A stretch of 64,000 nt of DNA from DATKAS01 sp963733765 (GCA_963733765.1 CAVTEI010000003.1:2790001-2854000); one strand, 5' to 3'. Positions 1-9,316 are shown, numbered from the stretch's first letter. Notes: generated by a model from the letters alone, not told the origin. Numbers and translations are program-made.

Positions 1-2
1 TG

Positions 3-770
3 GAGGAACCTCGGTTCCACGCGCTGTCGGGTCCGCGGGTCGTCATGGACTACACGCGGCTCGCGCAGTGGGGCGCCTGGGAGGGCTGGCTCGAGGTCGA
101 CGGCGAACGCATCGAGCTCGACCGGGCCGGTACGTGGGGCTCGCGCGACCGCTCGTGGGGCATCCGCGGCGTGGGCGAGCGTATGGCCGGCCCGCCCGGT
201 GCGGCGCCTCAGTTCTATTGGCTGTGGGCGCCCGTGAACTTCGATGACGTGTGCACGCACTTCGACGTGAACGAGTCCGCTGACGGGCAGCAGTGGCACC
301 ACAGCGGCTTCGTCGTCCCCGCGCTCGCCGATGCCGACACCGATCCGGTGCGGGACACGGGCGGCCTCGCGGTGTCGGCCGAGCCGATGTCGTCGGTGAG
401 CTGCCACATCGACTGGGAGCCCGGAACCCGGCGGGCCGCGCGTGCCCAGATCGAGCTGACTCCGTGGAACGCCCCACCGCTGACCGTCGCGCTGGAGCCC
501 TTCGCCACGTTCCAGATGATGGGGATTGGGTACTTCCATCCGGAATGGGCGCACGGAGTCTGGAAGGGGGAGCTGGCGACGGGCGGTGACCGCTGGACCG
601 TCGCGGACCTCGATCCCCTGGCGCTGCCGCACGTCCACATCCAGGCGCTGTGCCGGGCGACGTTGACCGGACGCGACCCGCAGCGCACCGGTCTCGGCAT
701 CCTCGAGCAGCTCGTCATCGGCGAGCACGAACCCTCGGGCTTCCGCAGCATCCTCGACGGGGCGCCGTGA
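3..770 (+). CDS. Lipocalin-like (AttH/CrtC-like, DUF7064-type) protein, 5' partial
   Basis: The reading frame is open to the left edge, so the N terminus is probably outside the window; an internal ATG lies at 45. About 255 residues are visible. The motif SRDRSWGIRGVG, followed by an aromatic-rich beta-strand sequence, is the signature I associate with actinobacterial proteins of the DUF7064/7065 type, related to the AttH and hydroxyneurosporene-hydratase-like beta-barrel fold. No catalytic residues can be assigned. There is no signal peptide in the visible part. Its TGA stop overlaps the GTG start of the next gene in a GTGA junction, so the two are probably translationally coupled. The function is unknown; the family assignment comes from motif memory and is moderately sure. 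Confidence 0.6.
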   Translation, partial: EEPRFHALSGPRVVMDYTRLAQWGAWEGWLEVDGERIELDRAGTWGSRDRSWGIRGVGERMAGPPGAAPQFYWLWAPVNFDDVCTHFDVNESADGQQWHHSGFVVPALADADTDPVRDTGGLAVSAEPMSSVSCHIDWEPGTRRAARAQIELTPWNAPPLTVALEPFATFQMMGIGYFHPEWAHGVWKGELATGGDRWTVADLDPLALPHVHIQALCRATLTGRDPQRTGLGILEQLVIGEHEPSGFRSILDGAP

Positions 771-1343
771 GGGTCTGCGTCTTCTGCGGCAGCCGCCCCG
801 GGTCCACCCCGGGGATGGCCGAGCTCGCGGCGTGCGCTCGCACGCGAGATCGCTTCCCGCGAATGGGGGTTGGTCACGGGTGGCGGCTCGGTGGGATTGA
901 TGGGGGTTGTGTCGGACGAGGTCCTCACTCACGGCGGAGAGGTGATTGGCGTCATGCCGCGTCATCTCGTCGAGCGGGAGATCTCCCACCCCGGAGTCGA
1001 CCTCCACGTCGTCGACACGATGCACATGCGCAAGGCGCTGATGTACGACCTCGCCGACATGATCGTCGCACTCCCGGGCGGATACGGCACCCTCGACGAG
1101 CTCTTCGAGGTGCTCACATGGAACCAGCTCGGGCTGCACGCAAAGCCGACAGGTGTGCTCGACCAGGACGGCTACTTCGCGACGCTGCTCGAGTTTCTCG
1201 ACGGCGCGGTCACTGGCGGCTTCCTGCAGGCCGAGCACCGCGCGCTGCTGCTCCACGGCACGGACCCGGGGCGGTTGCTGGATGACCTCACGGCCTGGCA
1301 GCCGGTTGCCGTCTCGAAATGGATCAGCGAGGAGGACCGCTGA
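767..1343 (+). CDS. LOG-family (TIGR00730-type) nucleotide phosphoribohydrolase, frameshifted
   Basis: Read in two frames this is a complete LOG (LONELY GUY-like) Rossmann protein of about 190 residues. The first frame starts at GTG 767 and gives VFCGSRPGSTPGMAELAA. The second frame continues with LAREIASREWG, the glycine-rich VTGGGSVGLMG, and the family hallmark PGGYGTLDE at about 1074-1100. Removing one base near 833 (the t in gcgtgcgctc) joins the frames without a gap, which points to a one-base insertion. Family members hydrolyse nucleoside 5'-monophosphates such as cytokinin ribotides. The GTG overlaps the upstream stop. Either a sequencing indel or a recent pseudogene is possible; the intact remainder favours an indel. 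Confidence 0.8.
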
Positions 1344-1355
1344 CCTCGCGCGAGC

Positions 1356-2147
1356 TCAGGTGTGGCGGATCGTCATGCCTCCGTCGACGGGGAGCACCGC
1401 GCCGTTCATGAACGACGACGCCGGCAACACGAAGTTCAGCGTGCCGTGCGCGACTTCCTCCGGCTCGCCGTAGCGCCGGAGCGGGACCCGCCGTCTCGCG
1501 TACGTGTCCTTCGCGTCCTCGGGGATCCCCGCGGTCATGCCGGTTCGGATCGGTCCGGGGCAGATGCAGTTGACGGTGACGCCGCTGCGGCCGAGCTCGA
1601 CCGCAAGGCTCTTCGTCAGGCCGATCACGCCGTGCTTGCTCGCCGTGTAGGCCGCGAGTCCGCCGGTGGCGATGATGCCCTCGGTGGACGCGATGTTCAC
1701 GATGCGCCCTGCTCCGCTCGCCTGGAGATATGGCAACGCGGCGCGGATGAGCCGCGCGTGCGCGTCGAGGTTCACCGCGAAGGTGTGACGCCATCCGTCC
1801 TCGAACTCGGCCTCGGCTGTGGTCGCGCCCCCGAGCACGCTCACGCCGGCGTTGTTCACCAGGATGTCGATGCCCCCGAAGCGGGCGACGACGTCGTCGA
1901 CCAGGCGATGGATCTGCGCCGGATCGCTCACGTCGGTGACGAACCCGATCGCCTCCCCGCCAGCCGACGTGATCTCGTCCACCACGCCCTGCACACGGTC
2001 CGCGCCGAGATCGACGACCGAGACCCGCGCCCCCTCGTCGGCGAACAGGTGCGCAGTCGCGCGGCCCATGCCGCTCGCGGCGCCCGTCACGATCGCGGAC
2101 TTGCCGGCGATCGACCGGGACAGCTTCGACAGTCGGGGCTCGGTCAT
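1356..2147 (-). CDS. Short-chain dehydrogenase/reductase (SDR)
   Basis: This classical SDR has 263 residues. The N-terminal Rossmann motif TGAASGMG binds NAD(P). NNAG follows at mid-protein, and the active-site Tyr/Lys pair lies in YTASK. The C terminus ends GGMTIRHT, typical of the family after the substrate loop. The start at 2147 (MTEPRLSKL) was chosen because it lies about 20 residues before the Rossmann strand and 8 bases after the stop of the upstream SDR, suggesting a two-gene operon. The substrate cannot be read from the sequence. The pairing with a second SDR suggests a catabolic or alcohol/ketone oxidation pathway, but that is inference. The gene is convergent with the LOG-family gene. 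Confidence 0.88.
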   Translation of the reverse strand: MTEPRLSKLSRSIAGKSAIVTGAASGMGRATAHLFADEGARVSVVDLGADRVQGVVDEITSAGGEAIGFVTDVSDPAQIHRLVDDVVARFGGIDILVNNAGVSVLGGATTAEAEFEDGWRHTFAVNLDAHARLIRAALPYLQASGAGRIVNIASTEGIIATGGLAAYTASKHGVIGLTKSLAVELGRSGVTVNCICPGPIRTGMTAGIPEDAKDTYARRRVPLRRYGEPEEVAHGTLNFVLPASSFMNGAVLPVDGGMTIRHT

Positions 2148-2155
2148 CTGCGCTC

Positions 2156-3064
2156 CTAGATGCGGTCGGGGATCGGGAAATGCACGCCGGGGATGCCCTG
2201 CTGGTCGATGCTGTCGGGCAAAGGAGCCATGCCCGGATAGTTCACGCCGATCGACGACGGAACGTTCCAGAGATGCCACGGCACCTGGAACTGGTTCGCA
2301 CCCATCACGGCCGAGTATCCACCGTCGACGAGGAGGTTCGCACCCGTGACGTAGGCGGCTTCGTCCGACGCGAGAAACACGATCGGGCCGCGCAGGTCCT
2401 TGTCCTCGCCGAGGCGTCGCAAGGGCGTGCGGCCCTCGACCCAGGGCGTGAGCCCGAGCGTCTCGAAGATCACGCGGGTCATCTCCGAGACGAAGTAGCC
2501 GGGAGACAATGCGTTCACCCGGACGCCGCGGTCGCCCCACTCCGTCGCCAGCAGCCGCGTGAGGTTGATGACCGCGGCCTTCGCGGCGTGATAAGCGGGG
2601 TTCACGTACTCAGAGCCGCCCACTCCGAGCATCGACGAGATGTTGATGATCGACCCTGAGCGACGCTCGAGCATGTGCCGCCCCACTGCCTGCGCGTAGT
2701 TCCAGACGCCGAAGAGATCCACCTCGATGGTCTTGCGGAACGTCTCAGCGTCGACGTTCTCGCTCGCGATCCCCCGCGTGTCGCTGACGCCCGCGTTGTT
2801 CACGAGCACGTCGATCTGGCCGTGCGCGGCGATCACCTCGCTGACTACTCGATTGACGTCGTCGAGCACCGTGACGTCGCCCGTATGCGCAGAAGCCTTG
2901 CGGCCCTTGGCCTCGATGTCCGCCTTCACGCTTTCGAGCAGCTCGGTCGAGCGGGCGGTCACGGCGATGTCAGCGCCGGCGTCTGCAAGCGCGTGCGCGA
3001 AAACCACGCCGAGGCCGTAGGAACCACCCGTGACGAGCGCGGTCTTGCCCGTGAGGTCGAACAC
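2156..3064 (-). CDS. Short-chain dehydrogenase/reductase with C-terminal extension
   Basis: This SDR has 302 residues, with cofactor motif TGGSYGLG at residues 12-19, NNAG near residue 90 and catalytic YHAAK near 158. The canonical SDR core ends at about residue 257 (LLVDGGYSAV). A further tail of about 45 residues, rich in Pro, Trp and Gly, follows and is absent from ordinary classical SDRs; it may cap the active site or form an oligomer contact. It is the first gene of a tight pair with the SDR downstream (8-base gap). The substrate is unknown. Upstream lies folD in the same orientation, about 30 bases away, so the three genes may be cotranscribed. Confidence 0.87.
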   Translation of the reverse strand: MFDLTGKTALVTGGSYGLGVVFAHALADAGADIAVTARSTELLESVKADIEAKGRKASAHTGDVTVLDDVNRVVSEVIAAHGQIDVLVNNAGVSDTRGIASENVDAETFRKTIEVDLFGVWNYAQAVGRHMLERRSGSIINISSMLGVGGSEYVNPAYHAAKAAVINLTRLLATEWGDRGVRVNALSPGYFVSEMTRVIFETLGLTPWVEGRTPLRRLGEDKDLRGPIVFLASDEAAYVTGANLLVDGGYSAVMGANQFQVPWHLWNVPSSIGVNYPGMAPLPDSIDQQGIPGVHFPIPDRI

Positions 3065-3094
3065 ATGCTCCCCTCTCGACGATGCGGCTGGAGA

Positions 3095-3952
3095 TTACGC
3101 CCCGAGCACCCCGGCCATGCGGGCCGCGTCGAGCGTGTTTTCGAGAAGGCACGCGATCGTCATCGGCCCCGTTCCGCCTGGCATCGGCGTCAGCCAACCG
3201 GCGACATCGACGACCTCGTCAAAGGCGACGTCGCCCACGATGCCGTCCGCGGTCCGCGACACGCCGACGTCGATCACGGCCGCCCCGGCCTTCACGTGTG
3301 CCTTCGTGATCATCCGGGCCGATCCCGCCGCGGCCACGACGATGTCCGACTGCGCACACACCTCGACGAGGTCGGGAGTGCGGGAGTGGGCCATGGTCAC
3401 GGTCGCGTCGACGCCCTTACGCGCAAGCAGCAACGACACGGGCAGGCCGACGAGCAGCGAGCGTCCGATCACCACCGCCCGCCGGCCCGCGATAGGGACG
3501 TCGTAGCGCGCGAGAAGGTGCATGACTCCGCGTGGTGTCGCGCCCACATGCCCAGGAACACCTTGCACGAGCCGCCCGAGGCTCGCGTCGGTGAGCCCAT
3601 CCACGTCCTTCACGGGCGGGATCAGGTTGATCACCGGACGGGAGTCGAGGCCGTCGGGCAACGGCAGCTGGACGAGGATGCCGTGAACAGTGGGGTCGGC
3701 CGCGAGCGCGGCAACGACGTCCTCGACCTCGGCTTGCGAGCTCGTGACGGGAAGGTCGGTGTGGCGGGAGGTGATGCCAACAGCTTCGGACGCCTTCGCC
3801 TTGCCGCGGATGTACCGCTGACTCGGGGGATCATCACCGACGAGGACGGTGGCCAAAGTGACGGTGGGCGAGCCGGCGTCTTTGAGCGTCGCAGCGACGC
3901 GGTCCTTCACCTCCGCGGCGGTCGCGGTGCCGTCGATGATCGTCGCTGCCAT
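3095..3952 (-). CDS. folD: Bifunctional methylenetetrahydrofolate dehydrogenase/cyclohydrolase FolD
   Basis: The 285-residue protein has the full FolD signature: Y47 and K51 in QRYIRGK (catalytic Tyr-xxx-Lys), KDVDG in the folate site, the dinucleotide motif VVIGRSLLVGLP, and the C-terminal PGGTGPMT. It interconverts 5,10-methylene-THF, methenyl-THF and 10-formyl-THF in the cytoplasm and so supplies one-carbon units for purines and formyl-Met. The start at 3952 (MAATIIDGT) matches the family N terminus; a longer frame upstream has no folD-like sequence. The HAD gene is divergent, 46 bases away, so promoters for both must sit in that gap. Confidence 0.95.
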   Translation of the reverse strand: MAATIIDGTATAAEVKDRVAATLKDAGSPTVTLATVLVGDDPPSQRYIRGKAKASEAVGITSRHTDLPVTSSQAEVEDVVAALAADPTVHGILVQLPLPDGLDSRPVINLIPPVKDVDGLTDASLGRLVQGVPGHVGATPRGVMHLLARYDVPIAGRRAVVIGRSLLVGLPVSLLLARKGVDATVTMAHSRTPDLVEVCAQSDIVVAAAGSARMITKAHVKAGAAVIDVGVSRTADGIVGDVAFDEVVDVAGWLTPMPGGTGPMTIACLLENTLDAARMAGVLGA

Positions 3953-3998
3953 CGACAGCGAGATTAAGCGAGCCGGTGGCGCCGGTACCCTCCTTTGG

Positions 3999-4667
3999 AT
4001 GCTCCCGGCGGCGCTCGTGTTCGACTTCGACGGCACCATGGTCGACACGGAGACAGCGGTCTACGAGGCCGTGCGGCGGACGTTCGCCGACTACGGACTC
4101 GAGCTCGCGCCCGACGCGTGGATGACGGCGGCCGGCACGATGTGGGGCGCCAGCTGGGTCGACGATCTCGTCGAGGCGACAGCGGGGGCCGTCGACGCGC
4201 ACGAGGCTCGGCGCCGCAACCACGCCCACAGCACCGAGATCAACAACCTGACCGTGCTCAGGCCGGGCCTGCACCCGCTGCTCGACGACGCCCGTGCCCA
4301 CGGCATCCCGATGGCGATCGCGTCGAACTCGGCCTCGGACTGGATCGAGCACCATCTCGACCGGCTCGGCCTCACCGACTACTTCCCCGTGCTCGCGACG
4401 ATCGACCGCGTCGAACGAGGCAAGCCACACCCCGACCCCTACCTCGAGGCGTGCCGGCTGCTCGACGCCGCGCCGACGAGCAGTGTCGCGTTCGAGGACT
4501 CCGAGGCAGGCACGCAGTCGGCCGCATCCGCGGGCATGTTCGTGATCGCCGCGCCCGGCCCGATGACGGCCGGCCACGACCTCACCGCCGCGCACCTGCG
4601 CATCGACGGGTTCGACGCGTTCACACTGCTCGACGTGGCGCGCGCTTCAAACGCGGCCTGGTCGTAG
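3999..4667 (+). CDS. HAD-superfamily hydrolase (beta-phosphoglucomutase/phosphatase-like)
   Basis: This is a 222-residue class IA HAD protein. Motif I is FDFDGTMVD, with the nucleophile and acid/base aspartates at residues 9 and 11. Motif II is in SNSAS, motif III lysine in RGKPHPDPY, and motif IV FEDSEAG. The helical cap lies between motif I and motif II. The layout (KPxPDxY, then EDSxxG) is that of beta-phosphoglucomutase-like and broad sugar-phosphate phosphatases; the substrate cannot be fixed. The start at 3999 places motif I at residue 8, as is usual. The gene is divergent from folD and lies only 9 bases upstream of fdhD. Confidence 0.88.
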   Translation: MLPAALVFDFDGTMVDTETAVYEAVRRTFADYGLELAPDAWMTAAGTMWGASWVDDLVEATAGAVDAHEARRRNHAHSTEINNLTVLRPGLHPLLDDARAHGIPMAIASNSASDWIEHHLDRLGLTDYFPVLATIDRVERGKPHPDPYLEACRLLDAAPTSSVAFEDSEAGTQSAASAGMFVIAAPGPMTAGHDLTAAHLRIDGFDAFTLLDVARASNAAWS

Positions 4668-4676
4668 CCTTCCCTT

Positions 4677-5468
4677 GTGGCCGGAGCTCGAGGACGCACC
4701 CAGAAAGTGCTCATCGTGAAGTACGGCGAGGATGGCTCTCGCCGCGTTCCCGACGAGCTCGTCGTCGAGGAGCCGTTGGAGATCCGCCTCGACGACCATC
4801 TCGTCACGACCACGATGCGCACACCCGGCCATGACTTCGAGCTCGCAGTGGGGTTCCTGCACAGTGAGGGTCTGCTGGCCGGCGCACCCGTGAAGACCGT
4901 GCGCTACTGCGGCACAGGGTCCGCCGTCGAGACCGAGTTCAACGTCGTGAGCGTCGAGACGGGCGGCGTGGCCCCGGTGCCCACGGCCCGCCTCACCCCG
5001 ACCACCGCGTCCTGTGGGATCTGCGGTTCCGAGAGCATCGCGAACCTCTGCGAACGACTGGCGCCCCTCGACACCGCGGCAATCGAGGTCGACGTGCTCG
5101 GCAAAGTGCCGAGCCGGGTGCTCGCGGAACAGACCGTGTTCTCGACGACCGGTGGCGTGCATGCGGCCGCGGCCTTCGACGCATCGGGTGCTCCCCTGCT
5201 CGTGCGTGAAGACATTGGCCGCCACAACGCCGTCGACAAGGTCGTCGGCCGTCTGTTGCTCGACGGCTCGCTTCCGGTCGAGGGACTCGGGCTCTTCGTG
5301 AGCGGTCGAGCGAGCTTCGAGATCGTGCAGAAGGCGTGGGCCGCGGGGTTCGCAACTGTCGTCGCCGTGTCCGCACCTTCGTCGCTCGCGGTGGAGACGG
5401 CGAACGCGGCGGGGATCCGGCTCGTCGGCTTCGCACGTGAAGATCGGCTGAACATCTACACCGAATGA
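4677..5468 (+). CDS. fdhD: Formate dehydrogenase accessory sulfurtransferase FdhD
   Basis: This 263-residue FdhD/NarQ-family protein contains the active-site cysteine pair in CGICG near residues 111-115. The conserved segments FELAVGFLHSEG, VREDIGRHNAVDK and GRASFEIVQK are all family hallmarks. FdhD moves sulfur from a cysteine desulfurase to the bis-MGD cofactor of formate dehydrogenases and is needed for their activity. No formate dehydrogenase subunit lies within the window, so its client is elsewhere. Translation probably starts at GTG 4677, since no ATG occurs before the conserved core. The HAD gene ends 9 bases upstream and a TetR gene follows, so a short operon is likely. Confidence 0.94.
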   Translation: MAGARGRTQKVLIVKYGEDGSRRVPDELVVEEPLEIRLDDHLVTTTMRTPGHDFELAVGFLHSEGLLAGAPVKTVRYCGTGSAVETEFNVVSVETGGVAPVPTARLTPTTASCGICGSESIANLCERLAPLDTAAIEVDVLGKVPSRVLAEQTVFSTTGGVHAAAAFDASGAPLLVREDIGRHNAVDKVVGRLLLDGSLPVEGLGLFVSGRASFEIVQKAWAAGFATVVAVSAPSSLAVETANAAGIRLVGFAREDRLNIYTE

Positions 5469-5504
5469 CCCGTGGTCGGGGACCTACGCGGTAACGTGCG
5501 GCAA

Positions 5505-6140
5505 GTGCCTCGTCCCAGCGTCGACGAGCGACGCCGTGAGATTCTCGAAGCCACCTGCAAGGTCGTGATCGAGCGAGGGTTTGCGAACACGCGCATCTCC
5601 GACGTCGCCCATGAGCTCGACGTGTCGAGCGGGCTGATCCACTACCACTTCGAGTCGAAGGGGGCACTGTTCGCCGAGGCGCTTCGCTTTGCGTCCGAGT
5701 CCGACCTCGCTCGCTTGGCGTCGACAGTCGCCGAGGGCGACACCGCGGCAGAGAAGCTCGAACGCATCTTCCAGCTGTACTCGCCCAGCGAGAGCGAGCC
5801 GGGCTGGCTGCTCTGGATCGATTCGTGGGGAGAGGCGATGCGCAGCCGCGAGCTGCGCGACATCTCTCAAGAACTCGACCTCGCGTGGAAGCACACGATC
5901 GAGACGATCATCGTGGAGGGCGTCGCCTCCGGTGAGTTCCACTGCGACGATCCGAACGGCGCGGCGTGGCGTCTCACCGCGCTGCTGGACGGCCTCGGCG
6001 TGCAGCTGACCGTGCACGAGGGCGTGGTCAGTCGCGCGGAGATGATCGACTGGGTGCGCGAGGCGGCCGCCAAGGAGCTCGGCCTCGCCCCGTCGGCGAC
6101 CGCGGGTTCCGGGCCACGTCGCGCCCGCCGCGCCGGCTAG
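5505..6140 (+). CDS. TetR-family transcriptional regulator (BetI-like)
   Basis: The protein has about 211 residues. The N-terminal DNA-binding domain (residues 5-55) has the TetR pattern RREILEATCKVVIERG, then ISDVAHELDVSSGLIHYHF, where the recognition helix ends in YHF. The C-terminal helical ligand domain looks like TetR_C_6 (BetI-like), with WLLWIDSWGEAMR. GTG 5505 is preferred because it starts 5-6 residues before the conserved DERR; GTG 5472 is an in-frame alternative. The ligand and targets are unknown. The gene is convergent with the alcohol dehydrogenase, sharing 4 bases, and follows fdhD by about 36 bases. Confidence 0.87.
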   Translation: MPRPSVDERRREILEATCKVVIERGFANTRISDVAHELDVSSGLIHYHFESKGALFAEALRFASESDLARLASTVAEGDTAAEKLERIFQLYSPSESEPGWLLWIDSWGEAMRSRELRDISQELDLAWKHTIETIIVEGVASGEFHCDDPNGAAWRLTALLDGLGVQLTVHEGVVSRAEMIDWVREAAAKELGLAPSATAGSGPRRARRAG

Positions 6141-7219
6141 AGCACGACGACCGAGCGAAGCACCTCGCCGCGCTCCATACGGTGGAACGCCTCTTCGACG
6201 CCATCAAGAGTGATGGTCTCGCTGACGAAGCGATCGAGGTCGAGCCGTCCGGCGAGGTAGGCGTCGATGAGCATCGGGAAGTCGCGGCTGGGCAGGCAGT
6301 CGCCATACCAACTCGGCTTGAGGGCGCCACCCCGCCCGAAGAACTCGATCATCGGGAGCTCGATCGTCATGGTCGGGTTCGGCACCCCGACCTGCACGAG
6401 GGTCCCCGCGAGGTCGCGCGCAAAGAACGCCTGCTTCATGACCTCAGGATGTCCCACCGCCTCGATGCACACGTCGGCACCGTTGCCGCCCGTGAGCTCG
6501 CGAACGGCCTCCACGGGGTCGACGTCGCGGCTGTTGACCGTATGGGTGGCGCCGAAGCCCTTCGCCCACTCGAGCTTTCGAGGGTCGATGTCGACGGCGA
6601 TGATCGTGCGGGCGCCGGCAAGCGCCGCGCCTTGGATTGCCGCGTCGCCCACCCCTCCACACCCGAACACGGCGACAGTGTCCCCGCGCTGCACGTTCCC
6701 CGTGTACATCGCGGCCCCGAGTCCCGCCATCACGCCGCACCCGATCAGCCCGGCCGCTTCGGGCCGGGCATTGGCGTCGATGGGAACACACTGCGTCGCC
6801 GCGACGAGCGTCTTTTCAGCGAACGCTCCGATGCCGAGCGCCGGCGAGAGCTCCGTGCCGTCGAGGGTCATCTTCTGCGTGGCGTTCGCGGAGTTGAAGC
6901 AGTACCACGGCCGCCCCTTCACGCAGGATCGACATGTGCCGCACGGTGCGCGCCAGGCGATCACGACGGTGTCGCCGGGCGCCACGTTCGTCACGCCGTC
7001 GCCCACTGACTCGACGACGCCCGCGGCCTCGTGCCCGAGCAAGAACGGAAAGTCGTCGTTGATCCCGCCCTCCCGGTAGTGCAGGTCCGTGTGGCAGACA
7101 CCGCACGCCTTGATGCTCACCACGGCCTCCCCCGGGCCCGCGTCGGGCACGACGATCGTCTCGATCGTCACGGGTTGCTGCTTGGCCCGAGCCACCACTG
7201 CCTTCACCTCGTGCGCCAT
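6137..7219 (-). CDS. Zinc-dependent alcohol dehydrogenase, S-(hydroxymethyl)mycothiol dehydrogenase-like
   Basis: The protein has 360 residues of the class III-like medium-chain dehydrogenase family. Catalytic zinc ligands are C39 (in ACGVCHTD) and H63/E64 (GHEAAG). Structural zinc cysteines are C93, C96, C99 and C107. The NAD site is FGCGGVGDAAIQGA, followed by FGATHTVNS. This segment closely matches the mycothiol-dependent formaldehyde dehydrogenase (MscR/AdhE2) group, which oxidises the formaldehyde-mycothiol adduct. That would imply a mycothiol-making actinomycete. Related enzymes also oxidise other alcohols, so the substrate is probable rather than certain. The gene start abuts the divergent DUF2079 gene. 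Confidence 0.87.
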   Translation of the reverse strand: MAHEVKAVVARAKQQPVTIETIVVPDAGPGEAVVSIKACGVCHTDLHYREGGINDDFPFLLGHEAAGVVESVGDGVTNVAPGDTVVIAWRAPCGTCRSCVKGRPWYCFNSANATQKMTLDGTELSPALGIGAFAEKTLVAATQCVPIDANARPEAAGLIGCGVMAGLGAAMYTGNVQRGDTVAVFGCGGVGDAAIQGAALAGARTIIAVDIDPRKLEWAKGFGATHTVNSRDVDPVEAVRELTGGNGADVCIEAVGHPEVMKQAFFARDLAGTLVQVGVPNPTMTIELPMIEFFGRGGALKPSWYGDCLPSRDFPMLIDAYLAGRLDLDRFVSETITLDGVEEAFHRMERGEVLRSVVVL

Positions 7220-8779
7220 GAGGCGGAGAGTAGCGTCGCCACACGTGAGGGGAGCCGGGGCGAGCGTCGACCTCGCGGCCCGTCCCGCGGAGCCGATCGC
7301 CGCCGCCGCAGGCGCACGACTCCGCGCCGTCCATCCGGCCGCGGTCGTCGTCGCGTTGGCCGTCGCAGTGTGGATCGTCGTCTTCGGCGTACTCGTGTGG
7401 CGACGCCACGCCCTCTACGGCACCATCGACTTCGACCTCGGCATCCACGACCAATCCGTGTGGCTGCTCTCGAGGGGACACTCGTTCACCACGGTGCGCG
7501 GGCTGCCGGTCTTCGGCCACCACGCCTCGTTCGGCTACCTCCTGCTGGCGCCGTTCTATTGGTTCGGCGCCGGACCCCAGTTCCTCGACCTGTTCCAGGT
7601 GACGATCCTCGCCCTCGGCGCCGTTCCGATCTACCTCTTGGCCCGCGATCGTCTCGCCAGCCCGTGGGCCGCCGTCGTTCCCGCGATCGTGTGGTTGCTC
7701 TTGCCCGCCGTGCAGTGGTTCGCATGGGAGACGTTCCACCCCGAGGTCGTCGCCGTCGTGCCCGTGCTGTGCGCCTACCTCGCAGCGGAACGACAACGGA
7801 TCGGCTGGTACTGGATCTGGGTGGCACTCGCGATCGTGTGGAAGGAGGACCTCGCCCTCCTGTTCATCGGGCTCGGGCTCCTCTACTTGATCCGAAGGCG
7901 GATACGACTCGGCGCGGCGACCATCGCGGTCGGTGTGGTGTGGTTCGTGGCGTTTGCGATGGTGATGGTGCCGCAGCTCGCGGGCGGGCGGACGGTGTAC
8001 GGCCCGTTGTACGGCGACCTGGGCGACACGCCGACCGAGGTGGTGGGAACGGCGATCGAGGATCCCGGAGCGATCGCCGTTCGGCTTCGAGACAACGGGG
8101 CGCCGTCGTACGCGGTGCAGCTCATGGCGCCGATGGCATTCACGCCGCTCGCGGCACCGGGGTTGTTGTTGCTCGGCGTGCCCCAGGCCGTCGTCAATCT
8201 GCTCTCGACCGCGAACTTCACGTGGGACGTGCGGTATCACTACGCCGCGCTGCCCGTCGTTGCACTCGCCCTCGGCATGGTCGAGGGGATCTCGGCGATC
8301 GACCGCTGGGCCCGCCGTCGCGCGCCGCGCGCGCGGTGGCAGCGCGCCGCGGCGTGCTCGGACTCACGCTCGCGGCCGCGCTCTACGCGACCTGGGCATG
8401 GGGCCCGTCGCCGGTGTCAATGCGTTTCGAGGATGGCTATTGGCCAAAGGGGCGAACGGAGAGCACCGATGCCAAGGACGCCGCCATCACCGCGATCCCA
8501 GGAGGCGCGGCGGTGAGCGCCGACTACAACCTCGTGCCGCACCTCTCACACCGCGAGCTGATCTACACGTTCCCGAACCCGTGGATCTCGAGCAACTACG
8601 GCGTCGACGGTCGCGGCCTTCCCGATCCCGCGACGGTGGAGTGGATCGCCGTCGACGTCAACCTGCTCGACATCGCGAGCCGTACGATGTTCGACCAGCT
8701 GTTCGCAACCGGTCAGTTCCGCGTCGAGTCCTACGACGACGGGATCATCGTCGCCCGACGGGTCCGGCCTCCGGGGTGA
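7218..8779 (+). CDS. DUF2079 multi-spanning membrane protein, frameshifted
   Basis: Read in two frames this is a full-length (about 500 residues) polytopic membrane protein. The hallmark DFDLGIHDQSVWLLSRG follows the first membrane helix, and GHHASFGYLLLAPFYW follows in the first extracytoplasmic loop, as in the DUF2079 family. Around ten hydrophobic helices are visible up to about 8300. The last helix and the soluble tail (ISSNYGVDGRGLPDP) continue in another frame after a break in the GC-dinucleotide tract at about 8320-8345, equivalent to one lost base. The family resembles glycosyltransferase-like membrane proteins, but no reaction is established. GTG 7245 is an alternative start. Confidence 0.82.
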
Positions 8780-8918
8780 GACCGCGCCCTTCGATGAGAT
8801 TCGTCCTGCTCACGGCCCGGTCGGGCACATTCCTGAACGGCCGTTTAGCATCCGCTCGTCTCGGCTGTTGCTCCGGCTCATCCGCCGAAGCTCGGAGTGG
8901 CGCCGGGGGGGTAAGCCG

Positions 8919-8964
8919 CAAGCCCCGACGTCGGGTCCGCTTCCGGGGTCGGGGCTTGTGCGCG
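8919..8964. repeat. Dispersed inverted-repeat element, copy 1
   Basis: A perfect 11-bp stem, CAAGCCCCGAC (8919-8929) paired with GTCGGGGCTTG (8948-8958), closes an 18-base loop containing GGGTCCG, and is followed by TGCGCG. Three related copies lie at 10143-10170, 10279-10326 and 12110-12153, all with the CTTGTGCG tail on the plus strand. It sits about 140 bases past the DUF2079 stop. There is no T-run, so a Rho-independent terminator is possible but not shown. Confidence 0.75.
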
Positions 8965-8995
8965 TCGTGCTTCGACACGCGCGTCGAACCCCAAC

Positions 8996-9316
8996 ATGAA
9001 CTATCCCTGCACACAGCGCGTCACGGTTGCGCGGGTTGCACGTCGCCGCGAGACTCCCCCGGTCGAATCCAACCGTTCGCCCGAAGACTACGAGGCCCTG
9101 CGGCTCAGTCGCGCGCTTTGTCAGAAGCTCACCGAGGACTTGACCCTCTGGCGTGAGCTGATCGCTACCGACAATCCGGGCCTCCTCGTCCGACACGTCA
9201 AGGGGGTCGTGCCCAAAGCCCTCGACGCGGTCGATCGCGTGATGAGGAGCGTGGACGTTGCTCTCGGCGAATGCGATTCCGAGGCGGAAGCGAGCGCTCA
9301 CCCTGAGCCCAGGTAG
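8996..9316 (+). CDS. Small hypothetical protein
   Basis: This 106-residue frame has a basic N terminus, then an acidic, helix-forming body (LTEDLTLWRELIATDNPG, KALDAVDRVMRSVDVAL) that looks like real protein rather than noise. I recognise no family. There is no clear Shine-Dalgarno sequence before the ATG. It begins 32 bases after inverted-repeat copy 1 and its 3' end overlaps the convergent lipoprotein gene by 19 bases. GC-rich DNA yields many chance frames of this size, so it may not be expressed. No signal peptide or membrane segment is visible. Confidence 0.4.
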   Translation: MNYPCTQRVTVARVARRRETPPVESNRSPEDYEALRLSRALCQKLTEDLTLWRELIATDNPGLLVRHVKGVVPKALDAVDRVMRSVDVALGECDSEAEASAHPEPR

